Below, in pieces: positions 1 to 8,736 of a DNA stretch of 64,000 bases. The translations under genes and the position numbers were made by a program. The notes under the pieces are model-generated. The model saw only the letters and a list, made by a program, of their open reading frames with translations. It searched no databases and was not told where the DNA came from. Each line of letters begins with the position of its first letter. Within the stretch, counting starts at the first letter, position 1. Source of the stretch: Flavobacterium sp. (GTDB lineage Bacteria > Bacteroidota > Bacteroidia > Flavobacteriales > Flavobacteriaceae); NCBI RefSeq assembly GCF_025352425.1, contig NZ_JANXTI010000065.1, positions 29,873 through 93,872 of the forward strand, read 5' to 3'.

Positions 1-651
1 TGGTTCAGGCGCATCCGGTGGAGGACTACCATAACTAGGGCAAGCCATTATTTGTATTTGCGCCACGGCATGAAAAGTCTGACAGTTACAATTTGCTTCT
101 CGTGGATGTTCGGGACCACAAGTGCAAACATCAACCATTACTACGCCAACACATATTGGACTTTGATACATTGTTTTAGAACTGTAAATTACCTCTTTGT
201 TAGCGGTATTCAAATAATTATAGATACCTTCTGTTTGTTGATCGGTTAGTTCAGTTTGCGGCATAATTTCAATAATTTGTTTTACAATTTCATCTGTATT
301 GTCTTTATAAACAAACAGGTTGTAAAACTTGCTATCTTCAGGAACAAATTTAGGGTCTAATTTCATTGAATAAACTAAATAATTGTTTTGCAAAGATTTG
401 ACTTGAGTTGTGTCAATATCAAAATCTTCCATATTTCTTGCATTCGCAGAAAGAGATAATGACATTCCAGTGCCAAAACGTGGTTGCCCAATTTCGTTTT
501 TAAACTGTTGAAAAGAAATCACTCGCCGCATTTGTTTGCCGCCGTCAGATTCTTGTACAAAATCTTTTTCGGCTTCACAGCTGACAAAAGTAATGCCAAT
601 CAAAAGTAAACCAAGAAATGAAAAAATAAATCGGTTTGGTTGTTTCTTCAT
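1..651 (-). CDS. Putative lipoprotein, 3' end outside the window
   Basis: An open frame reads leftward from an ATG at 651 and leaves the window without a stop, so the ORF track missed it. The first 217 residues start with a lysine-containing N-terminus, a hydrophobic stretch and a lipobox-like ITFVSC at about residue 25, which predicts a lipid-anchored exported protein. The rest is polar. Near residue 178 there is a cysteine-rich patch (CTCGPEHPREANCNC) and the visible end is proline-rich (SPPPDAPEP). I do not recognise the family. It is separated from the TPM gene upstream by a terminator-like palindrome, so it is probably transcribed on its own. Confidence 0.7.
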   Translation of the reverse strand, partial: MKKQPNRFIFSFLGLLLIGITFVSCEAEKDFVQESDGGKQMRRVISFQQFKNEIGQPRFGTGMSLSLSANARNMEDFDIDTTQVKSLQNNYLVYSMKLDPKFVPEDSKFYNLFVYKDNTDEIVKQIIEIMPQTELTDQQTEGIYNYLNTANKEVIYSSKTMYQSPICVGVVMVDVCTCGPEHPREANCNCQTFHAVAQIQIMACPSYGSPPPDAPEP

Positions 652-705
652 ACATAATATTTAGTTGGTTGATAAAGCTGTAAACCTACAAGTTAAAAAT
701 CACAA

Positions 706-731
706 AAATATCCCCACTAGTGGGGATATTT
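706..731. terminator. Perfect palindrome, probable terminator of the TPM/LemA operon
   Basis: AAATATCCCC and GGGGATATTT flank ACTAGT, giving a perfect 26-bp palindrome 24 bp past the stop of the minus-strand TPM gene and 55 bp before the next minus-strand start. A/T tracts on both sides fit a bidirectional intrinsic terminator. Confidence 0.6.
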
Positions 732-754
732 ATATTTATTAAATAGATTGATAA

Positions 755-1552
755 TTACCAGCTTCCACCAGCGCCACCGCCTGAAAATCCGCCGCCGCCG
801 AAGCCACCACCGAATCCGCCTCCGCCACCGGAACTTCCTCCTCCAAAACCACCACCAAATCCGCCACCTCCGCTTCTGCCAAGAGCGCTTAACAGGATGA
901 TATCGGCAAGACCTATTCCGCCGCCGCCTGAATTTCCCCCGTTGTTTTTGCTTTTGGAGATAATGATGAGGATAACGATTACGATAATGATTATGGGTAG
1001 AATTGGAAAGCTTTCTTCTTTATTGGTTACTTTTCGTTCGGCTTTGTATTTTCCTGTGAACACATTAAACAGTGCATCAGCACCTTTGTCCAATCCATTG
1101 TAATAACTTCCTGCTTTGAATTCGGGAATAATAATATTTCTAATGATTTCTCCGTTTTGCCCTGCTGTCAATCGGTCTTCCAAACCATAACCCGGTGCAA
1201 TCCAGATTTTGTGTTCCTTATTGGCAACCAAAATAAAAACACCATTGTCTTCTTTGGCTTGACCAACGCCCCATTCGTGACCCCATTTTGGTGCCAGGAT
1301 TCCGATATCCTCTCCTTTCAGGCTTTCAATAGTTACCACCACAATTTGGGTAGAAGTAGAGTCGGAATACCGAATCAGTTTTTCTTCTAACTGCATTTTT
1401 TCATTAGCACTTAAAACATTGGCATAGTCATATACGGAAGTTTGCAGTTCAGGAACTTTAGGAATTGTATACTGTGCAAAACTGACTTGAGTAACCAAAA
1501 AACAAACAAACAGTTTTAGGAAAATGGAGATATTCTTTTTGTACTGTATCAT
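755..1552 (-). CDS. TPM-domain (YgcG family) exported protein with glycine-rich tail
   Basis: A 265-residue protein. Residues 1-26 are a signal peptide or anchor ending near VSFAQ. Residues 35-155 match the TPM domain (YDYANVLSANEK, GEDIGILAPKWGHEWGVG, LTAGQNGEIIRNIIIPEF). A hydrophobic segment follows at about 185-200 (ILPIIIIVIVILIII), then a tail made almost wholly of G, S and F. TPM/YgcG proteins are envelope proteins of uncertain biochemical role, often encoded beside LemA, as here. The start overlaps the stop of the upstream TPM gene by 4 bp (ATGA), so translation is probably coupled. The glycine-rich tail resembles other YgcG proteins. Confidence 0.88.
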   Translation of the reverse strand: MIQYKKNISIFLKLFVCFLVTQVSFAQYTIPKVPELQTSVYDYANVLSANEKMQLEEKLIRYSDSTSTQIVVVTIESLKGEDIGILAPKWGHEWGVGQAKEDNGVFILVANKEHKIWIAPGYGLEDRLTAGQNGEIIRNIIIPEFKAGSYYNGLDKGADALFNVFTGKYKAERKVTNKEESFPILPIIIIVIVILIIISKSKNNGGNSGGGGIGLADIILLSALGRSGGGGFGGGFGGGSSGGGGGFGGGFGGGGFSGGGAGGSW

Positions 1553-1989
1553 TCTCCTATAGATATTTCGTTTGACAATTCATCGGTATCGCCTTCAGCA
1601 TAAGGGAAATATTTTTGAAGTTGCTCTCCTGCATTCAGGATGCCATCGATTAAGCCTTGTTTGAAATTCCCATTTTGGAAATGACTCTGCATAACGTCTT
1701 TGGTACAATTCCAAAAATCATCAGCCACTTTTTCGTCAATTCCCTTATCGCCATAAATAGCAAACTGTTTGCTTATTACGGCCACATAAATTATAACGCC
1801 ATTGCGTTCCTGGGTGTTTTCCATGTTAAGGGAACGGAATACTTCCATAGCCCTGTCAATAGCAGCCATGGAAGATTGCTTCTCTATATGTACCCTGATT
1901 TCTCCGGAAGTATTTTTTTCGGCTTTGCCAATAGCTTCAACAATTTCCTGTTCTTCGGCTTTTGTTAAAAACTCTTCTACTTTAGACAT
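1549..1989 (-). CDS. TPM-domain protein without signal peptide
   Basis: A 146-residue protein that is mostly one TPM domain (KNTSGEIRVHIEKQSS near residue 26, ERNGVIIYVAVISKQFAIYGDKG near 61-83, FKQGLIDGILNAGEQLQKYF near 117-136). It has no signal peptide or clear membrane segment, unlike its downstream partner. It lies 5 bp after lemA and overlaps the next TPM gene, so the three form a compact LemA-TPM-TPM unit. The function is not established; a LemA-associated envelope role is inferred from context. Confidence 0.87.
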   Translation of the reverse strand: MSKVEEFLTKAEEQEIVEAIGKAEKNTSGEIRVHIEKQSSMAAIDRAMEVFRSLNMENTQERNGVIIYVAVISKQFAIYGDKGIDEKVADDFWNCTKDVMQSHFQNGNFKQGLIDGILNAGEQLQKYFPYAEGDTDELSNEISIGE

Positions 1990-1994
1990 TGCTG

Positions 1995-2588
1995 TTAGAA
2001 TTTAACATCCGGAGCTTTGTCGGCACCTGCGGCAGCTTCAAAATATGGTTTTTGCTTAAGGCCATACATTCCTGCCAAAATATTTCTAGGGAAGGTGTTG
2101 ATGTTGTTATTATAAGGTTTAACTGTTTCGTTAAAACGGGTTCTTGCCGTTAAAATTTGATTTTCTGTACTGGCCAATTCGTCCTGAAGTTTCAGGAAAT
2201 TTTGGTTTGCCTTTAAATCCGGATATTGTTCTACACTTACCAGTAATCTTGATAAAGCAGAGGAAACCCCAGACTGTGCTTGTTGAAATGAAGCCAATTG
2301 TTCCGGCGTAATATTACTTGGGTCAACAGTAACAGATGTAGCTTTAGCACGAGCCTCAATAACCGCTGTTAAAGTAGTTTGTTCATGTTTTGCATAGCCT
2401 TTTACGGTTTCAACTAAATTCGGAATAAGATCGGTTCTTCTCTGATAGGCAGTTTGAACATTACCCCAACTTTCTTTTATATCTTGCTCAAGCGTCACAG
2501 CCTTATTGTAAATGCCGCTAGCCCAGCTGTATAATATGAATAACACAACTACCACAATAATCCAAGGTAAAAATTTTCTAAAGTTCAT
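1995..2588 (-). CDS. LemA family protein
   Basis: A 197-residue protein. It has one N-terminal membrane segment (FLPWIIVVVVLFILYSW, about residues 6-22) followed by a helical LemA domain with the typical RRTDLIPNLVETVKGYAKHE near residues 50-69 and FNETVKPYNNNINTFPRN near 151-168. Length is normal for the family. LemA proteins are membrane-anchored with an external helical bundle and unknown function; they often neighbour TPM proteins, as here. It is 36 bp from the MerR gene and 5 bp from the TPM gene, consistent with one operon. Confidence 0.92.
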   Translation of the reverse strand: MNFRKFLPWIIVVVVLFILYSWASGIYNKAVTLEQDIKESWGNVQTAYQRRTDLIPNLVETVKGYAKHEQTTLTAVIEARAKATSVTVDPSNITPEQLASFQQAQSGVSSALSRLLVSVEQYPDLKANQNFLKLQDELASTENQILTARTRFNETVKPYNNNINTFPRNILAGMYGLKQKPYFEAAAGADKAPDVKF

Positions 2589-2624
2589 GTTTGTTTAATT
2601 TAAGTTTGTTTTTAATTTTTGATG

Positions 2625-2957
2625 CTATAATTGATTTTTAATATTTACTAACTGCGCTTTAACCGTTTCCAGTTTGCTGATGATTTCATACTTGTCAAGC
2701 GTTTTCTTTTGCCCTTCTTTTAAATGTGTTTTGGCGCCTTCAAGCGTAAAGCCGCGCTCTTTAACCAAATGATAAATCAGTTGGAGATTCTTCACGTCCT
2801 CGGGAGTGAACATTCGGTTGCCTTTCGCATTTTTCTTAGGTTTCAGGATGTCGAATTCCTTGTCCCAAAAACGGATTAGCGATGTGTTTACATTAAAGGC
2901 TTTGGAGACTTCTCCAATGCTGTAATATCTTTTGTCTGGATTGAGTTCTATATGCAT
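2625..2957 (-). CDS. MerR family transcriptional regulator
   Basis: A 110-residue protein with an N-terminal MerR winged helix-turn-helix (YYSIGEVSKAFNVNTSLIRFWDKEF, residues 11-35; NRMFTPEDVKNLQLIYHLVKERGFTLEGA, 47-75) and a short C-terminal coiled region. No effector-binding cysteine cluster or large ligand domain is present. Its ATG overlaps the last base of the M23 peptidase stop codon, so the two are almost certainly co-translated. This M23-MerR pairing is familiar in flavobacteria; the regulated target is unknown. Confidence 0.9.
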   Translation of the reverse strand: MHIELNPDKRYYSIGEVSKAFNVNTSLIRFWDKEFDILKPKKNAKGNRMFTPEDVKNLQLIYHLVKERGFTLEGAKTHLKEGQKKTLDKYEIISKLETVKAQLVNIKNQL

Positions 2958-3937
2958 TAGTCTAGCGATTGATTTTCTTGATTAGCTAATTTTGAAATGG
3001 CGGTATATTCGGCTGCCGAGATATTTCCGTAATAAAAATTTATTGGGTTAACCACCTTGCCGTCTTTATGGACTTCATAATGCAGATGCGGTGCTTCACT
3101 TCTTCCGGTGCTTCCCACGAAGCCTATAACATCGCCCCGCTTTATCCTTTGCCCCGCGCGGCATTTGTATTTACTTAAATGACCATACAGTGTTGAGTAA
3201 CCGTAGCCGTGTCGGATTTCTATGTGATTTCCATAACCCGATTTAGAATTGTCGGCAGCAGCTACAACACCGTCACCCGTAGCAAAAATAGGCGTTCCGG
3301 TGCTCGCGGTGAAATCCATGCCTTCGTGCATTTTTCTAACTTTCGTAAACGGATCGCTGCGGTATCCAAAACCGGAAGCAATGCGTTTTAATTGCTCATT
3401 CTTTACGGGCTGAATAGCCGGAATCGCGGCAAGTAATTTATTTTTTTCCTTGGCCAGTTTCAAAATTTCGTCTAAGGATTTCGACTGTATCGCCAACTCT
3501 TTGGAAATAATGTCAACACGTTTTGAAGTCTTTATAACCAATTCGGAGTTGTTGAATCCTTCCAGTTCTTTGTATCGGTTCACACCTCCAAAACCTGCCT
3601 TACGCTGTTCGGTTGGAATGGGTGAGGTATTAAAATAGGCGCGGTAAATATTGTTATCCCTGTTGGCGACATCGTCAAGAACATCGGCAACTTCATCCAT
3701 TTTTTTATTCAAAATGGCATAGCGAAGTTTCATCGTTTCAATTTCACGCGACTGCAGTCTGTCTTTCGGAGTTTCTAAATAAGATGAGTTCAATAAGGCC
3801 ACAAAACATAAAAATCCAAAAAGTGAAGAAGCAAGTAAAAACAAACCAATATATCCCAACTTTTTGGACAGTTTTGTTTTTATTTTTCGGTAAGCCAAAC
3901 TTTCGCTATCGAAATAATACTTTACTTTCTTCGCCAT
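2957..3937 (-). CDS. Membrane-anchored M23 family metallopeptidase
   Basis: A 326-residue protein. It has a cytoplasmic N-terminus, a membrane segment (LGYIGLFLLASSLFGFLCFVALL, about 28-50), a helical and likely coiled-coil region to about residue 180, then a LytM/M23 domain. The zinc-site signatures are visible: MHEGMDFTASTGTP for the H-x3-D motif and HLHYEV for HxH. These enzymes cleave peptidoglycan cross-links or act as activators or scaffolds; intact motifs suggest a catalytic protein facing the periplasm. First gene of the minus-strand operon, diverging from alaS. Confidence 0.93.
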   Translation of the reverse strand: MAKKVKYYFDSESLAYRKIKTKLSKKLGYIGLFLLASSLFGFLCFVALLNSSYLETPKDRLQSREIETMKLRYAILNKKMDEVADVLDDVANRDNNIYRAYFNTSPIPTEQRKAGFGGVNRYKELEGFNNSELVIKTSKRVDIISKELAIQSKSLDEILKLAKEKNKLLAAIPAIQPVKNEQLKRIASGFGYRSDPFTKVRKMHEGMDFTASTGTPIFATGDGVVAAADNSKSGYGNHIEIRHGYGYSTLYGHLSKYKCRAGQRIKRGDVIGFVGSTGRSEAPHLHYEVHKDGKVVNPINFYYGNISAAEYTAISKLANQENQSLD

Positions 3938-3951
3938 TTTTTATTTTATGC

Positions 3952-3959
3952 TATTTTTG
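3952..3959 (+). promoter_or_regulatory. Candidate -7 element for alaS
   Basis: TATTTTTG fits the Bacteroidota -7 consensus TAnnTTTG. It would give a leader of about 150 nt before alaS. No clear TTG is present at the -33 distance, so the call is tentative. Confidence 0.3.
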
Positions 3960-4053
3960 TGGAAGTTTTAAAAACAATGGTTATACGAACAAATTTAACA
4001 AATGTTTCTGTCAATCCCTAAATTATTTTAGTGGATGTGGTTATTCGTGGATT

Positions 4054-4102
4054 CGGTTATTTGAAATCACCTAAACCAAATCACCGTATAACCAAATAAC
4101 CG
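4054..4102 (+). repeat. Inverted repeat in the alaS leader
   Basis: CGGTTATTTG (4054-4063) is repeated in inverse orientation as CAAATAACCG (4093-4102), 15 bp before the alaS start. A second pair, GGTTATACG near 3978 and CGTATAACC near 4085, overlaps it. The pairs could form alternative stems. No T-box motif is visible. Confidence 0.5.
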
Positions 4103-4116
4103 TATTAACACAAAAA

Positions 4117-6750
4117 ATGAAATCACAAGACATTCGTAAACAGTTTTTACAATTCTTCGAATCCAAAGGACACTTAATTGTTCCTTCGGCGCCAATCGTT
4201 CTAAAGGACGATCCAACCCTGATGTTCAATAACTCGGGAATGGCGCAATTCAAGGAATTTTTCTTAGGCAATGGAACTCCGAAATGCCCAAGAATAGCCG
4301 ATACGCAAAAATGCCTTCGTGTGTCAGGAAAACATAATGACTTGGAAGATGTAGGTTTCGACACCTATCATCATACGATGTTTGAAATGTTAGGTAACTG
4401 GTCTTTTGGCGATTATTTCAAAAAGGAAGCTATCAATTGGGCATGGGAATTATTGACGGAAGTGTATAAAATTCCAAAGGAAAACCTATACGTTTCTGTC
4501 TTCGAAGGAAACCCCGAAGAGAACGTTCCTTTTGACCAGGAAGCCTGGGATATCTGGAAAACATTAATCGATGAAGACCGAATCATCCTTGGAAATAAAA
4601 AAGACAACTTTTGGGAAATGGGCGATCAGGGACCGTGTGGACCTTGTTCCGAAATTCATGTTGATATTCGTTCGGCAGAAGAAAAAGCAAAAGTTTCAGG
4701 AAAGAGTTTAGTAAATAATGACCATCCGCAGGTAGTTGAAATCTGGAATAATGTTTTTATGGAATTCAACCGTAAAGCCGATGGAAGTTTAGAAAAACTA
4801 CCGGCGCAACACGTTGATACGGGAATGGGATTTGAGCGTTTGTGCATGGCATTACAAAGTAAAACGTCGAACTATGACACTGATGTTTTTATGCCACTTA
4901 TTGAAAAAGTGGAACTAATTACAAGTTTTAAATATCTTCCGAATACTGTCACTCCGAGCGCAGTCGAGGAGAAAACCAACATTGCCATTCGTGTAATTGT
5001 CGACCACGTTCGTGCCGTAGCCTTCGCTATTGCTGACGGGCAGTTGCCATCAAATACCGGTGCGGGTTATGTTATCCGGAGGATTTTGCGTCGTGCGATT
5101 CGATACGGATTTACATTTTTGAATACCAAAGAACCTTTCATTTACAAGCTTGTTGAAGTTTTAGCCGATCAAATGGGCGAGTTTTTCCCGGAAATCAAAT
5201 TACAACAACAATTGGTTACGAATGTAATCCGTGAAGAGGAAGCCTCATTTTTAAGAACCTTAGATCAGGGTTTACAGTTGTTGGATAATGTAGTTGCCAA
5301 AACAAAAGGTATCGAAGTTTCGGGCGAAAAAGCATTTGAATTATACGATACGTTTGGTTTCCCAAAAGATTTAACGGCTTTGATTCTTAAAGAAAAAGGA
5401 ATGTCGTTTAACGAAAGTGAATTTGATGCATCAATGAAAGCGCAAAAAGCTCGTTCGCGTGCGGCTTCTGAAGTTTCGACAGAAGATTGGAAAGTTTTAA
5501 TTCCGGGCAACGTTGAAACATTCGTTGGCTATGACAAAACCCAAAATGAGGTAAAAATCACCCGCATCCGTAAAGTGGATTCTAAAAAAGATGGCATTTT
5601 ATACCAAATAGTTTTAGATAATACTCCGTTCTACCCTGAAGGTGGCGGACAGGTTGGCGATAAAGGAACATTGGTTTCGGCTAACGAAACGATTGACATC
5701 ATTGATACGAAGAAAGAAAATAATCTGATTCTGCATTTTGCAAAACAGCTTCCTGAAAACATTGAAGCGAGTTTTGTAGCAAAAGTCAACACCGATTTGC
5801 TGACATCCACTTCCAAAAATCACTCGGCTACACATTTGATGCATTTGGGATTGAGAACGATTTTGGGTACGCATGTCGAGCAAAAAGGTTCGTTGGTTAA
5901 TCCAAACCATTTGCGTTTCGACTTCTCGCATTTTGCTAAGGTAACTGACGAAGAAATTCGCAAGGTCGAGGATTTTGTAAACCAAAGAATTGAAGAACAA
6001 CTACAGTTGGCTGAATATAGAAACCTTCCAATTCGGGAAGCAATGGCAAAAGGTGCGATGGCGTTGTTTGGTGAAAAATATGACGATAACGTTCGTATGA
6101 TTGAATTTGGTGAGAGTAGAGAATTATGTGGCGGAATTCACGTGAAAAACACAGGCGAAATCTGGCATTTTAAAATCCTTTCAGAAGGTGCAGTTGCTGC
6201 GGGAATTCGTAGAATTGAATCCATTACCGGTGAAGCTGTGAAAGCTTATTTTACTCAACAGGAAAATGATTTAGATGCCATAAAGGAAACGTTGAAAAAT
6301 CCGCAGGACACTTTAAAAGCTGTTGTTTCATTACAGGATGATAATGCCAAACTGAAAAAGCAAATCGAGCAATTACTAAGGGAAAAAGCAAAGGGCTTAA
6401 AAGGAGAACTTGCTTCACAATTGCAGGACATAAACGGAATTAAATTCCTGGCAACGCAAGTCGATTTGAATTCGGAAGGAGCAAAAGATTTAGCTTATGA
6501 GTTAGGAACTCTGGGAACCAATTTGTTCCTTGTTTTAGCTACTGCCGAGGACGAAAAACCGACATTAAGCTGTTATATTTCAAAAGAACTAGTTGCTGCC
6601 AAAAACCTTAACGCCGGAACCGTAGTTCGTGAACTGGGGAAATACATACAAGGCGGCGGCGGAGGACAGCCATTCTTCGCAACAGCGGGTGGGAAGAATG
6701 TAGCCGGAATTAAGGAAGCCTTGACAAAAGCTGTTGAGTTTGTGAAATAA
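4117..6750 (+). CDS. alaS: Alanine--tRNA ligase
   Basis: An 877-residue protein of normal bacterial AlaRS length. The class II catalytic core covers about residues 1-260 ([36 protein letters not shown]). The editing domain has HSATH near residue 569 and C671-x3-H675 (CGGIH), the usual zinc ligands that remove mischarged serine or glycine. The C-terminal DHHA1 region ends with [17 protein letters not shown]. It charges tRNA-Ala in the cytoplasm. It is divergent from the M23 operon, and a structured repeat lies after its stop. Confidence 0.98.
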   Translation: MKSQDIRKQFLQFFESKGHLIVPSAPIVLKDDPTLMFNNSGMAQFKEFFLGNGTPKCPRIADTQKCLRVSGKHNDLEDVGFDTYHHTMFEMLGNWSFGDYFKKEAINWAWELLTEVYKIPKENLYVSVFEGNPEENVPFDQEAWDIWKTLIDEDRIILGNKKDNFWEMGDQGPCGPCSEIHVDIRSAEEKAKVSGKSLVNNDHPQVVEIWNNVFMEFNRKADGSLEKLPAQHVDTGMGFERLCMALQSKTSNYDTDVFMPLIEKVELITSFKYLPNTVTPSAVEEKTNIAIRVIVDHVRAVAFAIADGQLPSNTGAGYVIRRILRRAIRYGFTFLNTKEPFIYKLVEVLADQMGEFFPEIKLQQQLVTNVIREEEASFLRTLDQGLQLLDNVVAKTKGIEVSGEKAFELYDTFGFPKDLTALILKEKGMSFNESEFDASMKAQKARSRAASEVSTEDWKVLIPGNVETFVGYDKTQNEVKITRIRKVDSKKDGILYQIVLDNTPFYPEGGGQVGDKGTLVSANETIDIIDTKKENNLILHFAKQLPENIEASFVAKVNTDLLTSTSKNHSATHLMHLGLRTILGTHVEQKGSLVNPNHLRFDFSHFAKVTDEEIRKVEDFVNQRIEEQLQLAEYRNLPIREAMAKGAMALFGEKYDDNVRMIEFGESRELCGGIHVKNTGEIWHFKILSEGAVAAGIRRIESITGEAVKAYFTQQENDLDAIKETLKNPQDTLKAVVSLQDDNAKLKKQIEQLLREKAKGLKGELASQLQDINGIKFLATQVDLNSEGAKDLAYELGTLGTNLFLVLATAEDEKPTLSCYISKELVAAKNLNAGTVVRELGKYIQGGGGGQPFFATAGGKNVAGIKEALTKAVEFVK

Positions 6751-6761
6751 ATAAATTTGTC

Positions 6762-6819
6762 TTTCCCGCGAAGGCTGGAACCCACTATAATTATAAATGG
6801 ATTCCCGCCTTCGTGGAAA
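6762..6819. repeat. Intergenic inverted repeat between convergent genes
   Basis: TTTCCCGCGAAGGCTGGAACCCA and TGGATTCCCGCCTTCGTGGAAA form an imperfect 22-bp stem around a short AT loop. It sits between the 3' ends of alaS and the ABC transporter. The sequence type (CCCGCGAAGGCGGGAATCC-like) looks like an interspersed repeat and could act as a bidirectional terminator. Confidence 0.6.
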
Positions 6820-6839
6820 TACAAAATAGAATCCGTTCC

Positions 6840-8591
6840 CTATTCTTTTTTTCGTTCCCCAATCTGCTGACGCCACATTGCATAATACAAACCTTTTTTA
6901 TCTAATAATGCTTCGTGTCTGCCTTGTTCGATAATCTTCCCTTGTTCCAAAACAAAAATGGTATCCGCGTGCATCACGGTGGATAATCGGTGTGCGATTA
7001 AAACCGTAATCCTGTTTTTATCCGAAATGTTCCTGATGGTCGCGTTGATTTCTTCTTCCGTAATGGAGTCCAAAGCAGAAGTTGCCTCATCAAATATCAA
7101 TAAATGTGGATTCCTCAATATGGCACGGGCAATGGATAATCGTTGTTTTTCGCCACCGGAAACCTTTATTCCACCTTCCCCAATCGTTGAATTTAATCCG
7201 TCTTCAGCGCGTTCCAATAATTTGTCACAACTGGCTTTGTGCAACACCTCCAGTAATTCCTCATCGGTTGCAGATGGTTTTACAAATAATAGGTTTTCAC
7301 GAATCGTTCCCGAAAACAACTGCGCATCCTGTGTTACAAATCCGAGTTGTTTTCTCAAATCCAATAAATCAATTTCGCTCGAATCTATCGAATTGTATTT
7401 TACATGGCCTTTTGCCGGAGGATACAATCCAACCAACAATTTTACTAAAGTTGTTTTTCCGGCTCCGGACGGACCAACAAAAGCAACGGTTTCACCCTGT
7501 TTTATATCGAAAGTAATATCTTCCACAGCGGGATGTTTGGCGGTTTTGTGCTTGAAACTCACATTCGAGAAATGTAATGCCTGAATCGAACCTACATGTT
7601 TGGCATCTTTTGGACGGTATTCCTTTGGGGCATTTAATAAATCATTGAAATTCTCCATAGAAACTTTGGTTTCGTTCAGCGCAATGATAAATGCACCTAA
7701 TTCTTGTAAAGGCCCAAAAATAAAGAAAGTAAAAAATACCATTGTCAATAAATCACCAACAATTATTTTCCCGCCAAACAAGAAATAATAAAGGGTAAAT
7801 ACAACACATGTTCTGAGAAAGTGGACCGTAGTTCCCTGAATAAAACTCAAACTTCGTATAAAACGAATCTTTTGCAGTTCGAGTTGCAGGATTTTTAGGG
7901 TGTTTAAATTAAGACGTTTTTCCTCCTGATACGTCAATCCTAAACTTTTCACCAACTCAATATTTCGCAAACTTTCTGTAGTTGAACCCGCAAGCGCATT
8001 GGTTTGTGTGACAATCTTTCGGGAAACGATTTTGATTTTTTTGCCCAAATAGGAACTAATAACCGCTATAACCGGAGCTGTAATCAAAAAGATAAGTGAG
8101 ATTCTGTAATCTATTCGGGAAACGTAGATAATCACGAAAATGAACCCAATTACGGTTTGAAATATAAGCGAAATGGAAAGCGTTATCAACTTTTCAGAAT
8201 CCAATCGTACTTTTGTTAACTTACTTAAAGTCTCGCCACTGCGTTGGTCTTCAAATTCTTCATAAGGCAAATCCAATGATTTTTTAATTCCGTCAGTATA
8301 CATTTCGGCACCGGTTCGCTGAATTACGATATTGGTAAAATAATCCTGAAAGTTTTTTGTGATTCTCGAAATCATAGCGGCTCCTAAAGAAAGTCCGAGC
8401 CAAAAACCAAGTTCTTTTAAAAAACCGAGTTGGTTGCCTTTGAATTTAGCTATTTCAACGCCACAATGTTGCATCAGTTTTCCCGTAATTACTGAGTCGG
8501 ATAGGCTAAAGCAGATATTGATTGCAGCCATTAATAAGGCAAAAAATAAGAGCAGTTTATGTTTTTTGAGGTAAGCGTATAGTAGTTTCAT
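6840..8591 (-). CDS. ABC transporter, fused permease and ATPase (MsbA-like exporter)
   Basis: A 583-residue half-transporter. Residues 1-310 carry the type I exporter membrane domain with about six hydrophobic segments. Residues 335-575 are the nucleotide-binding domain with Walker A GPSGAGKTT, signature VSGGEKQRLSIARA, Walker B HLLIFDEATSALD and the switch histidine in LIAHRLSTV. It should work as a homodimer in the inner membrane. The substrate cannot be told from sequence; lipid or peptide export is typical of the family. It is convergent with alaS. Confidence 0.93.
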   Translation of the reverse strand: MKLLYAYLKKHKLLLFFALLMAAINICFSLSDSVITGKLMQHCGVEIAKFKGNQLGFLKELGFWLGLSLGAAMISRITKNFQDYFTNIVIQRTGAEMYTDGIKKSLDLPYEEFEDQRSGETLSKLTKVRLDSEKLITLSISLIFQTVIGFIFVIIYVSRIDYRISLIFLITAPVIAVISSYLGKKIKIVSRKIVTQTNALAGSTTESLRNIELVKSLGLTYQEEKRLNLNTLKILQLELQKIRFIRSLSFIQGTTVHFLRTCVVFTLYYFLFGGKIIVGDLLTMVFFTFFIFGPLQELGAFIIALNETKVSMENFNDLLNAPKEYRPKDAKHVGSIQALHFSNVSFKHKTAKHPAVEDITFDIKQGETVAFVGPSGAGKTTLVKLLVGLYPPAKGHVKYNSIDSSEIDLLDLRKQLGFVTQDAQLFSGTIRENLLFVKPSATDEELLEVLHKASCDKLLERAEDGLNSTIGEGGIKVSGGEKQRLSIARAILRNPHLLIFDEATSALDSITEEEINATIRNISDKNRITVLIAHRLSTVMHADTIFVLEQGKIIEQGRHEALLDKKGLYYAMWRQQIGERKKE

Positions 8592-8596
8592 TTTTT

Positions 8597-8622
8597 GTCA
8601 TTGCGAGGCACGAAGCAATCTC
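8597..8622. repeat. Short interspersed repeat (ATTGCGAGGCACGAAGCAAT type)
   Basis: GTCATTGCGAGGCACGAAGC with following AATCTC matches, with few differences, the stretch at 53570-53594. ATTGC and GCAAT form short inverted ends. It lies just upstream of the ABC transporter start. Confidence 0.55.
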
Positions 8623-8704
8623 ATTAATTTTTTTCAAAAGTAGAAAATAAATAGCCACTAAGTTTGTGTTCGGATTGCATTACTTTATAATTCGATAGAG
8701 AGTT

Positions 8705-8732
8705 TTGGTTTTAAAATCATTTCGTATTTTTG
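8705..8732 (+). promoter_or_regulatory. Predicted promoter of the GSCFA gene
   Basis: TTG at 8705-8707 and TATTTTTG at 8725-8732 are separated by 17 bp, matching the Bacteroidota TTG-N17-20-TAnnTTTG consensus. The -7 box ends only 4 bp before the ATG, implying a very short or absent leader. Confidence 0.5.
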
Positions 8733-8736
8733 AAAA

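Noticed and set aside
52-249. 65-residue plus-strand ORF at the left edge
   Set aside because: It is antisense to the lipoprotein gene, which has a lipobox and a longer open frame.
3960-4116. T-box riboswitch in front of alaS
   Set aside because: No T-box consensus, specifier loop or antiterminator was found, and the mechanism is not expected in this phylum.
5614-6000. 128-residue minus-strand ORF inside alaS
   Set aside because: Shadow ORF within the alaS editing domain, which is fully conserved on the plus strand.
6958-7584. 208-residue plus-strand ORF
   Set aside because: It is the shadow of the ABC transporter ATPase domain on the opposite strand and has no family features.
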